A stretch of 64,000 nt of DNA from Neostapfia colusana. Its lineage: Eukaryota > Streptophyta > Magnoliopsida > Poales > Poaceae. The stretch lies in assembly GCA_030760725.1 (NCBI GenBank), contig JASWHV010000016.1, positions 13,321,084 to 13,385,083 of the forward strand, given 5' to 3'. Position numbers and translations under genes: made by a program. The stretch's first letter is position 1. Every line of letters starts with the position of its first letter. The notes under the pieces were generated by a model. That model did no database searches. It was not told the origin of the DNA and saw nothing but the letters and a program-made list of their open reading frames with translations. Below, piece by piece: positions 1 to 10,875 of the stretch.

Positions 1-192
1 AGTGTGAATTGTGGGACGTCTCAACAACGTTACCCATATCCACACGTAAGAAGAAAGAGGAGTGAAATGCTTAGGCACTTGATCACATCCTCATAAGGAC
101 TAATATATATAGTCCAACTCACCTTGATGCATATAGTTGAAAGGACCTACCTAACTTTCTAACCTTCTATTCTATTTCGTTCTCTCTCACAG
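1..192 (+). other. CV1 5' leader (untranslated)
   Basis: This stretch matches the CV2 leader between its primer-binding site and gag (36750 to about 36945, reverse strand). I see no reading frame in it. It ends in a CT-rich run just before the gag ATG at 193-195. By comparison with CV2, roughly 250 bases of leader and the primer-binding site are missing beyond the window edge. Confidence 0.7.
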
Positions 193-3100
193 ATGGTGAG
201 AGGAAACGCCAGCCAAAGGAACATCCAGGAAGATGACCACGAGGAAGTTCCTGCTAACCCCGGAGCTGGCGAAAATAACCTAGAAAGGTTGATGGCCATG
301 CAAAACCAGCTTATGCAAACCATGATCCAAACTTTGGGTCAGTTGTAGGCCAACCAACACCCCGTTCCGGCACCACCGCCACCACCACCGCCGGCTCATA
401 ACAGGTTGGGAGAGTTCATGAGGACTCAACCACCCACCTTTGCTCAAGCAAGCGATCCAATGGAGGCCGATGACTGGCTGAAATCCATGGAGAAGAATCT
501 TGCCATTGTACAGTGCAACGACCGAGAGAAGGTTCTCTTTGCGTCGCACCAACTGATGGGAGCAGCTGCTGACTGGTGGGATGCCTTGAGCAACGCCCAT
601 GTCAACCTGGAGACAATCACTTGGACTGAGTTCAAGGAAAGTTTCCGCTCCCACTACATCCATGTTGGCGTAATGATGCTCAAGAGGCAGGAGTTTGAAG
701 GTCTCCACCAAGGACAGAAAAGTGTGAATGAATATCTCAACAAGTTCATACAACTGTCCCGGTATGCCCCCGAAGATGTCAACTCAGACCAGAGGAAGCA
801 GTACCTGTTCATGAGAGGGTTGAACAATGAGATCCAAGTTCAGCTCCTCAACAATGACTACGTAAGCTTACAGAAGCTAGTTGATAAGGCTATTGTGGTG
901 GAAAACAAGATCCGAGAGATCGAGCGAGAGTGCAAAAGGAAGATGCCATACCAGCCCCAAGGGAGCAACGTACGACCTAAGTACATGCCCCCTGCACCGC
1001 AGTATGGATCGACCATTCCTACGTACCGCCCTGGTCAGCCACCACAGCAACGGCTCGTTGCACCGGCACCTCGTGTGCCCATGCCTCCTGCGCCCCGGCC
1101 TAACAATGGCGCTCCTGTTCAAAACCCCCGCCCCAGCGTACCTGCTTCCGTAGGCAACAGGGCATGCTTTGCATGCGGGGAAGTAGGCCACTTCGCTAAC
1201 CAGTGCCCGAAGAGAGGCCCTGGACAGCAAGGAAACGTGCCCAAGCAGAACCGGCGACCAAACGGAGGAGGCAACCAAGGGAACCGTGGACCGCAGAACT
1301 ATGCTCGTGGCCACGTTAACCATGTCACTGCTGAGGAAGCACAACAGGCTGAGGACGTCGCAATTGGTATGTTCCTTGCCAACTCCAACCCAGCCACCAT
1401 CCTATTTGATTCCGGAGCATCACATTCCTTCATATCATCCAAATATGTTGCCAAACATCATCTACCCGTATCCCACTTAGAATGTGCTATGTTAGTTAAT
1501 TCTCCCGGAGGAGAAATGAGGACTACTATAGTATGCCCTAAGGTAAGCCTTAAAATAAGGGGGGTAGACTTTCTTGCCAACCTTATTGTCTTGGACTCCC
1601 ACGGGATTGACATCATACTCGGAATGGACTGGTTAAGCAAGCACAATGGAGTAATCCAATGTGCTGAGAGAAGCGTGCAGTTGACGAACGAACACGGTAT
1701 CCATGTCGAGTTTGAATCAGCCCAGCAAGCAACCGAACGGGCGGATTTGAACCATGTTGAAGGAGTAGCATTGGACAACATTCCAGTGGTTCAGGAATTT
1801 TCGGACGTGTTCCCGGAAGAACTTCCAGGTATGCCACCTGACCGGGACATCGAGTTTGCCATAGATTTGGTACCCGGAACTGCACCTATAGCTAAGAGAC
1901 CATATAGGATGCCCGTCAACGAGTTAGTTGAACTCAAAAAGCAAATTCAAGAACAGTTGGAGAAGGGTTTTATCCGTCCAAGTTCGTCACCATGGGGAGC
2001 CCCGGTACTCTTCGTGGACAAGAAGGACGGAACCCAAAGAATGTGCGTGGACTACAGGTCTCTCAACGAGGTGACAATCAAGAATAAATACCCTCTGCCC
2101 CGTATAGAGGACCTGTTCGATCAAATGAAAGGAGCCCAAGTGTTCTCCAAGATTGATCTTCGGTCGGGATATTTCCAGCTGAAGATTAAGCCCTCCGATA
2201 TACCTAAGACAGCCTTTCGTACACGGTATGGTTCATATGAATATACCGTTATGTCTTTTGGATTGACGAATGCAACCGCATACTTCATGTACCTTATGAA
2301 CAAGGTTTTCATGGAGTACTTAGACAAGTTCGTCGTGGTTTTCATCGACGACATTATGGTGTATTCAAAAAGTAAGGAGGAGCATGAAGAACATCTGAGA
2401 TTGACCTTGCAGAAGTTGCACGAGCATCAGTTGTATGCCAAGCTCGACAAGTGTCAATTTTGGCTTAAGGAAATATCCTTCCTTGGCCACATCATCTCCA
2501 AGGAAGGGTTATCGGTTGATCCTGGAAAGGTGAGAGATGTTCTGAAGTGGGACCAACCGAAGAGCGTGAGGGATATTCGGAGTTTCCTTGGGATGGCAGG
2601 ATACTATCGGCGCTTCATTAAAGACTTCTCTAAAATAGCAAAACCTATGACGGAGTTGCTAATGAAAGGAAAAATCTTTCAATGGACACAAGCCTGCCAG
2701 GAAAGTTTTGAGGAACTCAAGAAAAGGCTAACCACAGCACCAGTTCTGGTATTGCCAGACGTAAGCAAGAGCTTTGACATATATTGTGACGCATCCAGAC
2801 AAGGGCTCGGATATGTGCTCATGCAGGAAGGACAAGTGGTAGCCTATGCCTCACGACAATTAAAGAAGCATGAGCTTAACTATCCTACACATGATTTGGA
2901 GTTAGCGGCAGTGGTGCATGCATTGAAGATTTGGAGACATTATATCCTTGGTCATCGATGTGAGATCTATACGGATCATAAAAGCCTCAAGTACATATTT
3001 ACATAAACGGACTTGAATTTGAGGCAACGTCGATGGTTAGAACTCATCAAGGATTATGATGTAGGAATCAACTACCACCCCGGGAAGGCCAATGTAGTAG

Positions 3101-4692
3101 CTGACTCATTGAGCAGAAAGGGAGCATGCCACCAACTCACGGTTCGGGAGCTACCACCCGAACTACATAAGGAGTTCGAACGGTTACACCTCGGATTCTT
3201 GAATAACATGGAAATAATAGAGATCCACTCCTCATTGGAGCAAGAAATAAGAAAGGGCCAAGCAACGGACGAGGGGATCAAGGAGATCAAGGAAAGAATC
3301 CGACAAGGGATAGAGAAGGATTTCAAGGAGGATGAAAAGGGTACGCTTTGGCTAGGAAAAAGGATTTGTGTGCCAAACCTAAGACAACTTCGGGACATGA
3401 TATTACGGGAGGCACATGATTCACCCTATTCCATACATCCAGAGAGCACCAAAATGTACAAGGACTTGAAAACTTGCTATTGGTGGGATGGTATGAAGAG
3501 GGATATAGCCGAATACGTTGCCCTATGCGACACATGCCAACGGGTAAAGGCCGAACATCAAAAACCCGCTGGATTGTTGCAACCTTTGAAAATACCTGAA
3601 TGGAAATGGGAGGACATCAGTATGGACTTTATTGTCGGATTGCCAAGAACTCAGTCAGGATACGACTCCATCTGGGTCATTGTGGACCGGTTGACGAAAA
3701 CCGCACATTTTCTTCCGGTAAAGGCCAGTTACAACGTTACACAGTTGGCAGAATTGTACATGGAGCAGATCGTGTGCCGTCATGGAGTTCCGAAGAGGAT
3801 AGTCTCAGATCGAGGTTCTCAGTTTACCTCTAGATTCTGGAGGAAGCTGCAGAAAGCCATGGGTACACGACTGGATTTTAGCTCCGCCTATCACCCACAA
3901 ACAGATGGGCAAACCGAGAGGACGAACCAAATTTTGGAAGACATGTTGAGAGCTTGCGCCTTGAAACGTGGGCGTAGTTGGGATAGGAGTTTACCGTATG
4001 CCGAGTTCTCTTATAACAACAGCTATCAAGCTAGCTTGAAGATGTCGCCTTTCAAAGCCTTATATGGTAGACGGTGTAGAACGCCACTGTTCTGGAACGA
4101 GACTGGAGAGAACCAGGTGTTTGGACCCGAAGTACTACAGGAGGCTGAAAAGCAAGTTCAAACGATACGGGAAAACTTAAAGGCTGCTCAGTCACGACAG
4201 AAAGGCTATGCGGACAACAGGCGTAGGAAGTTGACCTTTGAAGTAGGAGACTTCGTATACCTTAAGGTATCGCCTATCCGAGGCCAACGACGTTTTAACG
4301 TCAAAGGCAAACTAGCGCCTCGCTACATCGGACCATTTAAGATTTTGGACAAGCGAGGAGAAGTAGCTTATCAACTAGAGCTCCCAAACGACCTCTCCGA
4401 CGTACATGACGTGTTTCATATATCCCAGCTCAAGAAGTGCTTGAGAGTACCAGAGGAACAAGTGTCAATGGGAGAACTTGAACTTCAGGAGGACCTGACT
4501 TACGCAGAACACCCTGTCCGAATCTTGGACGTAAAGGAAAGGGTCACCTGGAACAAGGTGATTCGATGGTGCAAGGTACAATGGAGCCATCACACTGAAG
4601 CTGAAGCCACATGGGAACGAGAAGAGGATATCAAGGCAGAATTTCCCCATCTATTTTCTACTAACGAATCTCGAGGGCGAGATTCAATTTAA
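193..4692 (+). pseudogene. CV1 gag-pol polyprotein, two nonsense codons
   Basis: One frame of 1,500 codons encodes capsid, protease, reverse transcriptase, RNase H, integrase and chromodomain. Start ATG 193 is chosen because CV2 has the same start. Visible landmarks are a CCHC zinc knuckle at residues 325-338, protease Asp-Ser-Gly from residue 406, reverse transcriptase FIDD at about 716-719, RNase H Asp/Glu/Asp/Asp, and integrase D1145, D1206, E1242 with the D-35-E spacing. A chromodomain-like C-terminus lies at roughly 1441-1490. The frame is broken by TAG at 346-348 (CV2 has CGG) and TAA at 3004-3006 (CV2 has CAA); no frameshift is needed to read through. All catalytic residues I checked are intact, so decay is recent. 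Protein made today would at best be a gag-to-RNase H fragment from an internal ATG. Confidence 0.92.
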
Positions 4693-4704
4693 GGGGGGTA
4701 GATT
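4691..4704 (+). other. CV1 polypurine tract
   Basis: The run aaggggggtagatt lies directly before the LTR start TGTGACAT. It is the primer site for plus-strand DNA synthesis in LTR retrotransposons and overlaps the gag-pol stop codon. The same tract precedes the CV2 3' LTR. Confidence 0.85.
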
Positions 4705-4853
4705 TGTGACATCCTCATTTCGGGTGTCAGCATATGTTCATATTTTATGAAGAAGAAAAACATTTTAAGAAGAGTAGAAACAGAGACAAGTACCAAAAGG
4801 ATAGCCGATAAAGCTCTCCGAGAGCACCGAAGGCAACTTTCACAACCAGCAGA

Positions 4854-5356
4854 CCACGTGGCGTGTTCGGGGCTCATCCCCGAGAAATTTGGGAGAGGTC
4901 CGCCGTTAAACTAGCTACGTGACAGGCTCGGGGGTCACCTCCACGATTGGAAAGAGGTCCGACCCTGTGGGACACGTGCTGCTCGCGGAGATAGCCTCTG
5001 CGGAAGAAGCAAAGGCATTTTTATAGGACACGTGTCATCCCCGGAGCTAGTCCTCGCGGAAGTCAGGGGACCAGTCGCACGGGATACGTGTCAATCTCGG
5101 AGCTCATCTCAGAGAAGTCCGGATCTATCGAACACGTGTCGCCACCGGAGCTTATCACCGGAAGGTCCGTCGCAGCTAAACACGTGTCAACCTCGGGGCA
5201 TGTCCCTGAGGAAAGGAGAGCGGAAAGACCGGCACCCACACGTGGCGTGCGCATGGCTCGTCCCCGAAGAAGAGGGAGTTCTCGATCGATTGACATGCGG
5301 CACAACCGGAGCTCGTGTCTGCGGATGAGGAGATACCAGGCCCGGAGGACACGTGG
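4854..5356 (+). repeat. G-box/ABRE tandem array in CV1 LTR
   Basis: About nine to ten imperfect units of roughly 50-60 bp each carry an ACGTG core followed by a short GC-rich inverted repeat such as ccggagctc...gg. Perfect CACGTG occurs at 4855, 4973, 5029, 5133, 5181, 5239 and 5350, and TACGTG at 4916 and 5085. CACGTG is the plant G-box core bound by bZIP and bHLH factors (established knowledge). The array lies 200-700 bp upstream of the LTR TATA box, where an enhancer would be expected. Enhancer function is inference. Confidence 0.75.
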
Positions 5357-5547
5357 AGCTTCCGGAGCTCATCATCACGGAGGTAACGAGTTCTGGAGCA
5401 GTTGTTACGCGTAAGGACACCGGTACGCAACAGAAACCGATCTAAAATCTACGTTGGTTACTGAAGATAAGATGTCAGAATCTAACAAAGATCTGAATAA
5501 GACTCTTATTCGGGATCCAATCAGATTAGGACTCTTCTCTTCCCGAT

Positions 5548-5555
5548 TATAAATA
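5548..5555 (+). promoter_or_regulatory. TATA box of CV1 LTR
   Basis: TATAAATA is conserved in the same place in both CV2 LTRs (31389-31396 and 39346-39353, reverse strand). Transcription should start about 30 bp downstream. Confidence 0.65.
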
Positions 5556-7714
5556 AAACCCAAAACCTCTGGCCGAAACCACAAACTTCTCTTTCAGCTC
5601 CTGAGCCGACGACTTAGAGCCCTAGTCCTAACTCGCCGAGCAAAATATCGCTGAAGCACAACAAGGGAGATCCTCGGAGGAGAACCAAGCAGGTCTGAGG
5701 AGGACCTCGAAGACAAGAAGAGCGTGAGGTAGGACTTCAATACCACCTTACGACATCATCGTGTTCGTCTCTTGCATCTGTTCTTAAAATCCCTTTCAAA
5801 CAGAAGCCTTCTCGTGGGCAGAACACTCGATGATCAGTTTGATCTAAAGACAAGATCGTCACCACGTTCATCTTTGATCTGAACACCTCTGACCATGCAA
5901 GCCATGCAAGAACACCAGATCAATCTAATAGAACTAATCGTAGGATAGCATGCATGTGTATCATCACATCTAGTTTAGGGTTTGTGCATGATATTGATTG
6001 CTGTGAATTTGTATGCACGTGAATCCTACATAGCAGGACAAACTCAGGAAGCTGTCTACGACGAGCTGCAGCAACAAGGTTTTGAGAATCAAGAACAACC
6101 GGAACCGCAAGAACAAGGCAAGTGCTCCTTGACCATGTTGATCCTATGTTTTGGGTAAAACTATTTTTGCTTTCCGAAAAGGTGTGTGCGTACTGAGTCA
6201 AACATGATGGGAAACCTTTTTATAGGAGTTTACTAGTTTTGATTAAACCATCCTTGTCACCTGGGAAGTTTATGAGTCGGGTATGGTTTTTGTTTTATGC
6301 TTCGCTGAGTCCATGGGATTGGGAAGCGAGATAGATGTGTCTAGCTAACTGCACTCGTAATAATAATGAGAAAACTGATGCTAATAATGGACATGGATCG
6401 GAGGGAGATCTAGGCAAGCCTGGGTTTGTGAATGAGGTAGCATGAGATGGTGGTTTTGCTTGCCGTAGATCTAAGGACCGGTTCATGCATGCACATGCCA
6501 GGATAACAGTGCCACCACAAGGCCAAGTATGGGTGCGGCTTAGCTGAGTAATTAGGTGAGTTGCTAGAGTGTTATGGACTGTGGAAGGCGCGGGGAATGG
6601 GAGTCAAGTGAGGACTGCCCTGGGAACTGCATGGCACAAGAGGGGGCCCGTGGGTGGGAGAATTGGAGATTCTAGCCTGCCGGTGAAAACTTAGTGAGTC
6701 CATACATCTAGTAACCCCTTTGTAAAGGCTATTTTGTGATCTCTTGACCATACACCGACGGTTGTGTACTGGTATAATGGAGGTTCTGCAGTCGCCGACG
6801 GGTGACGAAATCACAAACTTGTGGGTAAAGAGGTGCAAACTCTGCAGAGTTACTAAAACTATCATGATAGCCGAGCTTACGGTCACGAGCAGCTGGCTAA
6901 ACTGCCATGATTAGATGGGATGGTTACTGGGATGGTTATTGGAATGGGTATTGGGAAGGTTATTGGTTATGGTTATTGGTTATGGTTTGGTTTGTGACTG
7001 TTGAGTCCGGGAGATGAGATGGTTGCATGAATGATGGGTCATGACATGAGATTGGTCTCGGTGCGAGACGAGGTTGTTTTATGAGGTGAAATGGTAGCGA
7101 ATACGAGGAGGTATTCGTGAGTATGAATAAAAGATTGGTTAATGTTCAGATGGAACACGGGAAGTGATGGAGGTATGTTGGTAATTTAATACAAGTTGGG
7201 ATTACATTTAAATTTAAGTTGTTGTTTTATCATGGTTTTACAGAACTGCTTCTCTGCAAATAAACCTTTTATGCCTACCTTGTTTATTGAGCTGCATATC
7301 ATGTGTTTTCCCGCACTTGCTGAGTACATCATTGTGCTCAAACTTGCATTATTATTTCTTCATCAACAGCAAGAGAAGACTACTATGAAGACCGAGTAGA
7401 GCATTATGGCGTGTGATCTATTCTCAACCTTGCCTGTGGAGGGAGTAGAGATGGAGCCACTTCTGCTTAGTTCCGCTTTCGCATTAGTTTTTGCTTCCGC
7501 ATTTAAATAAGAACTTCCGCTGCATAGAATTAAGATTTCCGCTGTGAGCATGAGTCCAAGACTCATGAGGTGCTGTAATAAACTCTGTTATTCGTGGTAA
7601 TAAATAATCTGAATTCAGTTTGTGGAATGTATGTGTATGTGTGATGAACATCCTGGGCACACATATGCATTAGTTCTCGGTTCCGTGGTTTTCCACAGAA
7701 TTGAGGGCGTCACA

Positions 7715-8132
7715 CCTTTGGGTCCTTGCAGCGATGCTGGAAGTAGTACGCCCCCATCTGGGTCTTCGAGCCACGCCCAGTCGTCCACAACACAAAGAAG
7801 TAGCGGAAGAGCATCACCGAAGCGTGCACCCCCACAAACATCTCGCAGAAGTGGACGAAGACAGCGGCCATTGCGAAGGAGTTGGGGGAGAGATGGTGGA
7901 GCTGGAGCCCATACATCTCCAGCAGTGTGACAAAGAAGGAAGAAATTGGCGGGACGAACCCCGCCAGGGCATAGGTAGTGAAGAAGACCATCTCCGCCTT
8001 TTCCAGGATCAGGGGGAGAGATCCCCGGTGGAGCCGGCGTTTCTGTTCCTCCGTGCGCCAGCCCAGCAACCTGCGCACTGGCCCAAGCTCGGCAGAGCGA
8101 ACGAGGCGCGTCGGGAGCAAGTTGGAAGCCAT
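7715..8132 (-). pseudogene. Antisense ORF of Tat element B, Transposase_28-like, truncated
   Basis: Read on the minus strand from ATG 8132-8130, 139 codons stay open until CV1 interrupts the gene. The start sits in a strong plant/animal context (CGCCGCCATGGC). A hydrophobic, proline-started block at about residues 58-110 (GFVPPISSFF..., LLEMYGLQLHHLSPNS, FVHFCEMFVGVHASV) resembles the Pfam family Transposase_28, annotated 'putative gypsy type transposon'. From memory, antisense ORFs between pol and the 3' LTR are reported for grass Tat elements such as Grande; function is unknown. A TATA-like stretch lies about 105 bp upstream at 8236-8245 (reverse strand). The C-terminal part is outside the window. 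The family call is by eye and should be confirmed by profile search. Confidence 0.7.
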
Positions 8133-8235
8133 GGCGGCGGAGAGCTCAAGGACAGGAAGGCTAAGGCGCAAGAGTTCAAGGGAAGAACGAGCACTAGGAA
8201 ATGCGAAGGGAAGGCGCGATGCGGGTGAGATCCCC

Positions 8236-8245
8236 TTTTAAAACT
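8236..8245 (-). promoter_or_regulatory. Candidate antisense promoter (TATA-like) in Tat B
   Basis: The reverse strand reads GTTTTAAAAGGGG upstream of the antisense ATG at 8132. The equivalent site in the array copies is TTATAAG (20201-20208, 27472-27479). The position is conserved although the coding bodies differ. Promoter activity is inferred. Confidence 0.4.
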
Positions 8246-8625
8246 TTCCAGGAACGATTGGAGGTGATTCGAAAACCTTCGAGTACATCGCATCGGCGAC
8301 CGCATTGGCTCCGAGACCGGGCGCCGATGACAGGTGGACCAAGCCGCCCAGCTGAAGCGGTGGGTCAAGGAGTCAGTCTCCCAAGAAGACGAGCCGGTAA
8401 GGCGCTTCGGCGGTTCCGGAAGAAAGCGCCGCGACATACAGAAGTGGCAGCCTTGGGAACCGCCGCAGTAAAGGCAACCATCAAGTGGGCGCACGCTCCT
8501 ATGATCCCGCGACTGTTCGTGCTCCGGCAGTGGACAATGCGGGACTTAGAGAAAGTGCGCGAAACAGAAGAGACGGAGGTCCCACCTCGGGCTCGCTATC
8601 TACCCCGAGATGGGCCCGGGGCCAC

Positions 8626-9506
8626 TGTCGGTACCCGCGATATGGGGTACCCCCGCGCACAGGGGAAAATGCCTAAGGATCTTGCCCTTCTCCGCAGGGA
8701 GAGCTTCGAAGGCGCCACCCGTCCGGCGGGGCCGGACATTCCTCTCCTCAGAGGAGAGCTCCGGGCTCGCCACGTGGCCTGCAGAAGCCGGACCTCCCCC
8801 ACCGCGGGAGAGAGGTCCGGAGGCTCCACGTGTCTAGCAGGGCCGGACCTCCCTCTCCTCAAAGGAGAGCTCCGGGCCTGCCATGTGGCCGACAGAAGCA
8901 GGACCTCCCCCTCCGTGGGGAGAGGTCCGAAGGCTCCACGTGTCCTACAGGGCCGGACCTCCCTCTTCTCTAAGGAGGGCTCCGGGCCCGCCACTTGTCC
9001 AGCAGAAGAGCGCTGCCTGCCCCCGAGCGGTAGGCAGCGGACGTAAAGACGCCCCATACCTTGCCTGCACAAGGTATTCAAGGCCCGCGCCTTCCCAAGA
9101 CGCGGAGACGTGGAGCACGCCTCTGTCAGGTGCCGTTGCACCCAGTTGCATCACAGACTGGCGCGCGGTGTCAGAACCTGCCAGCCAATAAACACAGCGA
9201 CAAGACATCCCCTGCCGCCTCCGCCGTCATCACCCACTATGGCCAGCATGCGGCATGGGCAGGGCAGCAAGACGAAGACTCAGAAGCCTTCGCCAGAGAC
9301 AACTACCAACATAACTGCGGATACGATAGTCTGCAGGCAATCTCCCCGGGACCACCTGTCGGGTCCCGGGCGCCCCTTGTAAGCCACCCGAGCCTTGGAC
9401 TATAAAAGGCTCGGGTAGGCAACGTTGGCAAGGGTTCGCACTCCCGCAACTCATACGATAGGCATAACTCTTCCTCAAGCTCAGGACTCCGGTTCTGAGC
9501 AACAAG
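8626..9506 (+). repeat. Tat B 3' LTR, first part
   Basis: It starts TGTCGGTACCCGC and is homologous to the array LTRs, including the GC-rich repeats with ACGTG cores and the TATA box TATAAAAG at 9401-9408. It breaks at 9506, where CV2 is inserted, and resumes at 40203. Combined length is 1,084 bp against 1,096-1,097 bp for the array LTRs. Confidence 0.9.
9502..9506. other. CV2 left target-site duplication (ACAAG)
   Basis: ACAAG here matches ACAAG at 40198-40202. Together they bracket CV2 and show where LTR-B was split. The uninterrupted LTR-A sequence at this spot reads gagcagcaagcaatac, consistent with one insertion. Confidence 0.9.
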
Positions 9507-10093
9507 TCTGACGCCCTCAATTCTGTGGAAAACCACGGAACCGAGAACTAATGCATATGTGTGCCCAGGATGTTCATCACACATACACATACGTTCCACA
9601 AACTGAATTCAGATTATATATTTCCACGAATAACAGAGTTTATTACAACACCTTATGAGTCTTGGACTCATGCTCACGGCGGAAGTCTTTATTTCTACGC
9701 AGCGGAGATCTTTATTTAAATGCGGAAGCAAAAACTAATGCGGAAGCAAAACTAAGCAGAAGTGGCTCCATCTCTACTCCCTCCACAGGCAAGGTTGAGA
9801 ACAGATCACACGCCATAATGCTCTACGCGGTCTTCGTAGTAGCCTTCTCTTGCTGTTGATGAAGAAATAATAATGCAAGTTTGAGTACAATGATGTACTC
9901 AGCAAGTGCGGGAAAACACATGATATGCAGCTCATAAACAAGGTAGGTATAAAAAGTCTTATTTGCAGAAAAGCAGATTTATAAAACCATGATAAAACAG
10001 CAACTTAACTTTAGATGAATGCAATCCCAGCATGTATTAAATTACCAACATACCTCCATCGCTTTCCATGTTCCATCCAAACATTAACCAATC
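9507..10093 (-). repeat. CV2 3' LTR, distal part
   Basis: On the reverse strand this is the terminal 587 bp of the CV2 3' LTR. It aligns with 37196-37783 of the 5' LTR with only a few mismatches. The terminal base pair is mutated (TCTGACG here against TGTGACG). The LTR is cut at 10093 by the Tat array and resumes at 29820. Confidence 0.92.
10089..10093. other. Tat array left target-site duplication (CAATC)
   Basis: CAATC is repeated at 29820-29824. The uninterrupted CV2 5' LTR reads accaatccttta at the equivalent place (about 37778-37789). The whole 19.7 kb array therefore behaves as one insertion. Confidence 0.92.
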
Positions 10094-10189
10094 TGTCGGT
10101 ACCTGAGATATGGGGTACCCCCGCGCACAGGGGAAAATGCCTAAGGAACTCGCCCTTCTCCGCAGGGAGAGCTCCGAAGGCGCCACGCG

Positions 10190-10480
10190 TCCGGCGGGGC
10201 CGGACCTCCCTCTCCTTAGAGGAGAGCTCCGGGCCCGCCACGTGGCATACAGAAGCCGGACCTCCCCCTCCGCGGGAGAGAGGTCCGAAGGCGCCACGCG
10301 TCCAGCGGGGTCGGACCTCCCTCTCCTCAGAGGAGAGCTCCGGGCCCGCCGCGTGGCCGACAGAAGCCGAGCCTCCCCCTCCTCGGGGAGAGGTCCGGAG
10401 GCTCCACGTGCCCCGCAGGCCGGACCCTTCTCTCCTCAGAGAAGGGCTTCGGACCCGCCACGTGGCCAGAAGAACGGTGC
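10190..10480 (+). repeat. G-box palindrome repeats in Tat LTR
   Basis: Units of about 65 bp (130 bp as pairs) alternate a ggacctcc...ggaggtcc or ctctcc...ggagag palindrome with a CCACGTGG-like core. Some cores are decayed to ACGCG or GCGTG, consistent with drift within the array. The same arrangement occurs in all Tat LTRs here (for example 8740-9000, 18290-18600, 20740-21000, 44690-45000). It lies upstream of the TATA box, so an enhancer role is plausible but not shown. Confidence 0.7.
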
Positions 10481-10867
10481 TGCCTGCCGCCGAGAGATAG
10501 GCAGAGGGCGTAAAGATGCCCCATACCTTGCCCGTACAAGGTATTCAAGGCCCCCGTCTTCCCAAGACGCGGAGACGCGGAGCACGCTTCTGTCAGGTGC
10601 CATTGCGCCCAGTCGCATCACAGACTGGCGCGCGGTGTCAGAACCTGCCAGCCAATAAACTCCGCGACAAGACATCACATGCCGCCTGCGCCGTCATCAA
10701 CCACTACGACTGGCATGCGGCATGGGCAGGGCGGCAAGATGAAGACTCAGAAGCCTTCGACCAGAGACAACTACCGGCATAACTGCAGATACGGTAGATA
10801 ATAGACAATCTTCCCGGGACCACCTGTCGGGTCCCGGCTCCCCTTGTAAGCCGCCTGAGTCTTGGAC

Positions 10868-10875
10868 TATAAAAG
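10868..10875 (+). promoter_or_regulatory. TATA box of Tat LTR A1
   Basis: TATAAAAG within ggactataaaaggctcggg is conserved in every Tat LTR of the window: 9401, 21401, 28672, 29499 (+), and 17900 and 44284 on the reverse strand. Confidence 0.75.

Larger units (their letters stand above)
1..7714 (+). mobile_element. Chromovirus CV1 (Ty3/gypsy, Tekay-like), 5' truncated by window edge
   Basis: The window opens inside the 5' untranslated part of a Ty3/gypsy element. The gag-pol frame runs 193-4692, a polypurine tract follows, and a complete 3' LTR (4705-7714) closes the element. The 5' LTR and primer-binding site lie left of the window. The integrase is followed by a chromodomain-like tail and the LTR is 3 kb, which fits the Tekay/Del chromovirus clade (family knowledge; clade call is inference). 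CV1 interrupts the antisense ORF of Tat element B, whose sequence resumes at 7715. The right-hand target-site duplication would be 7715-7719 (ccttt); its partner is outside the window. CV2 (9507-40197, opposite strand) is a second copy of the same family. Confidence 0.9.
4705..7714 (+). repeat. CV1 3' LTR (3,010 bp)
   Basis: The LTR starts TGTGACATCC and ends GGCGTCACA. Both boundaries are confirmed by the CV2 LTRs, whose ends are fixed by a TSD. It contains a tandem array with G-box cores near 4854-5355, a TATA box at 5548-5555 and a long downstream part without coding potential. The short frames inside it show no recognisable domain. The CV2 LTRs are 3,001-3,002 bp, so this copy has near-normal length. 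Confidence 0.92.
7715..8625 (+). mobile_element. Tat element B: 3' internal region
   Basis: This segment ends with gggccac directly before an LTR starting TGTCGG, as in the Tat array (20627 and 27898). From about 8260 to 8625 it is clearly homologous to the array 3' region. The left part holds an antisense ORF cut by CV1 at 7714. The rest of B lies left of the window. B's 3' LTR continues at 8626-9506 and 40203-40405. Confidence 0.85.

Noticed and set aside
4854..5356. CRISPR-like array of regularly spaced repeats.
   Set aside because: Units are diverged and direct, with no constant repeat or unique spacers, inside a plant LTR.
5920..7566. Short frames in the chromovirus LTR and their mirror copies in CV2.
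   Set aside because: They recur with different breaks in each LTR copy and show no domain; treated as non-coding LTR sequence.
8140..9046. Several long frames on both strands across Tat LTRs (also 18099-18780, 20149-21056, 27420-28462, 44485-45293).
   Set aside because: They arise from GC-rich, stop-poor palindromic repeats in the LTRs, appear in all frames and cross LTR borders.
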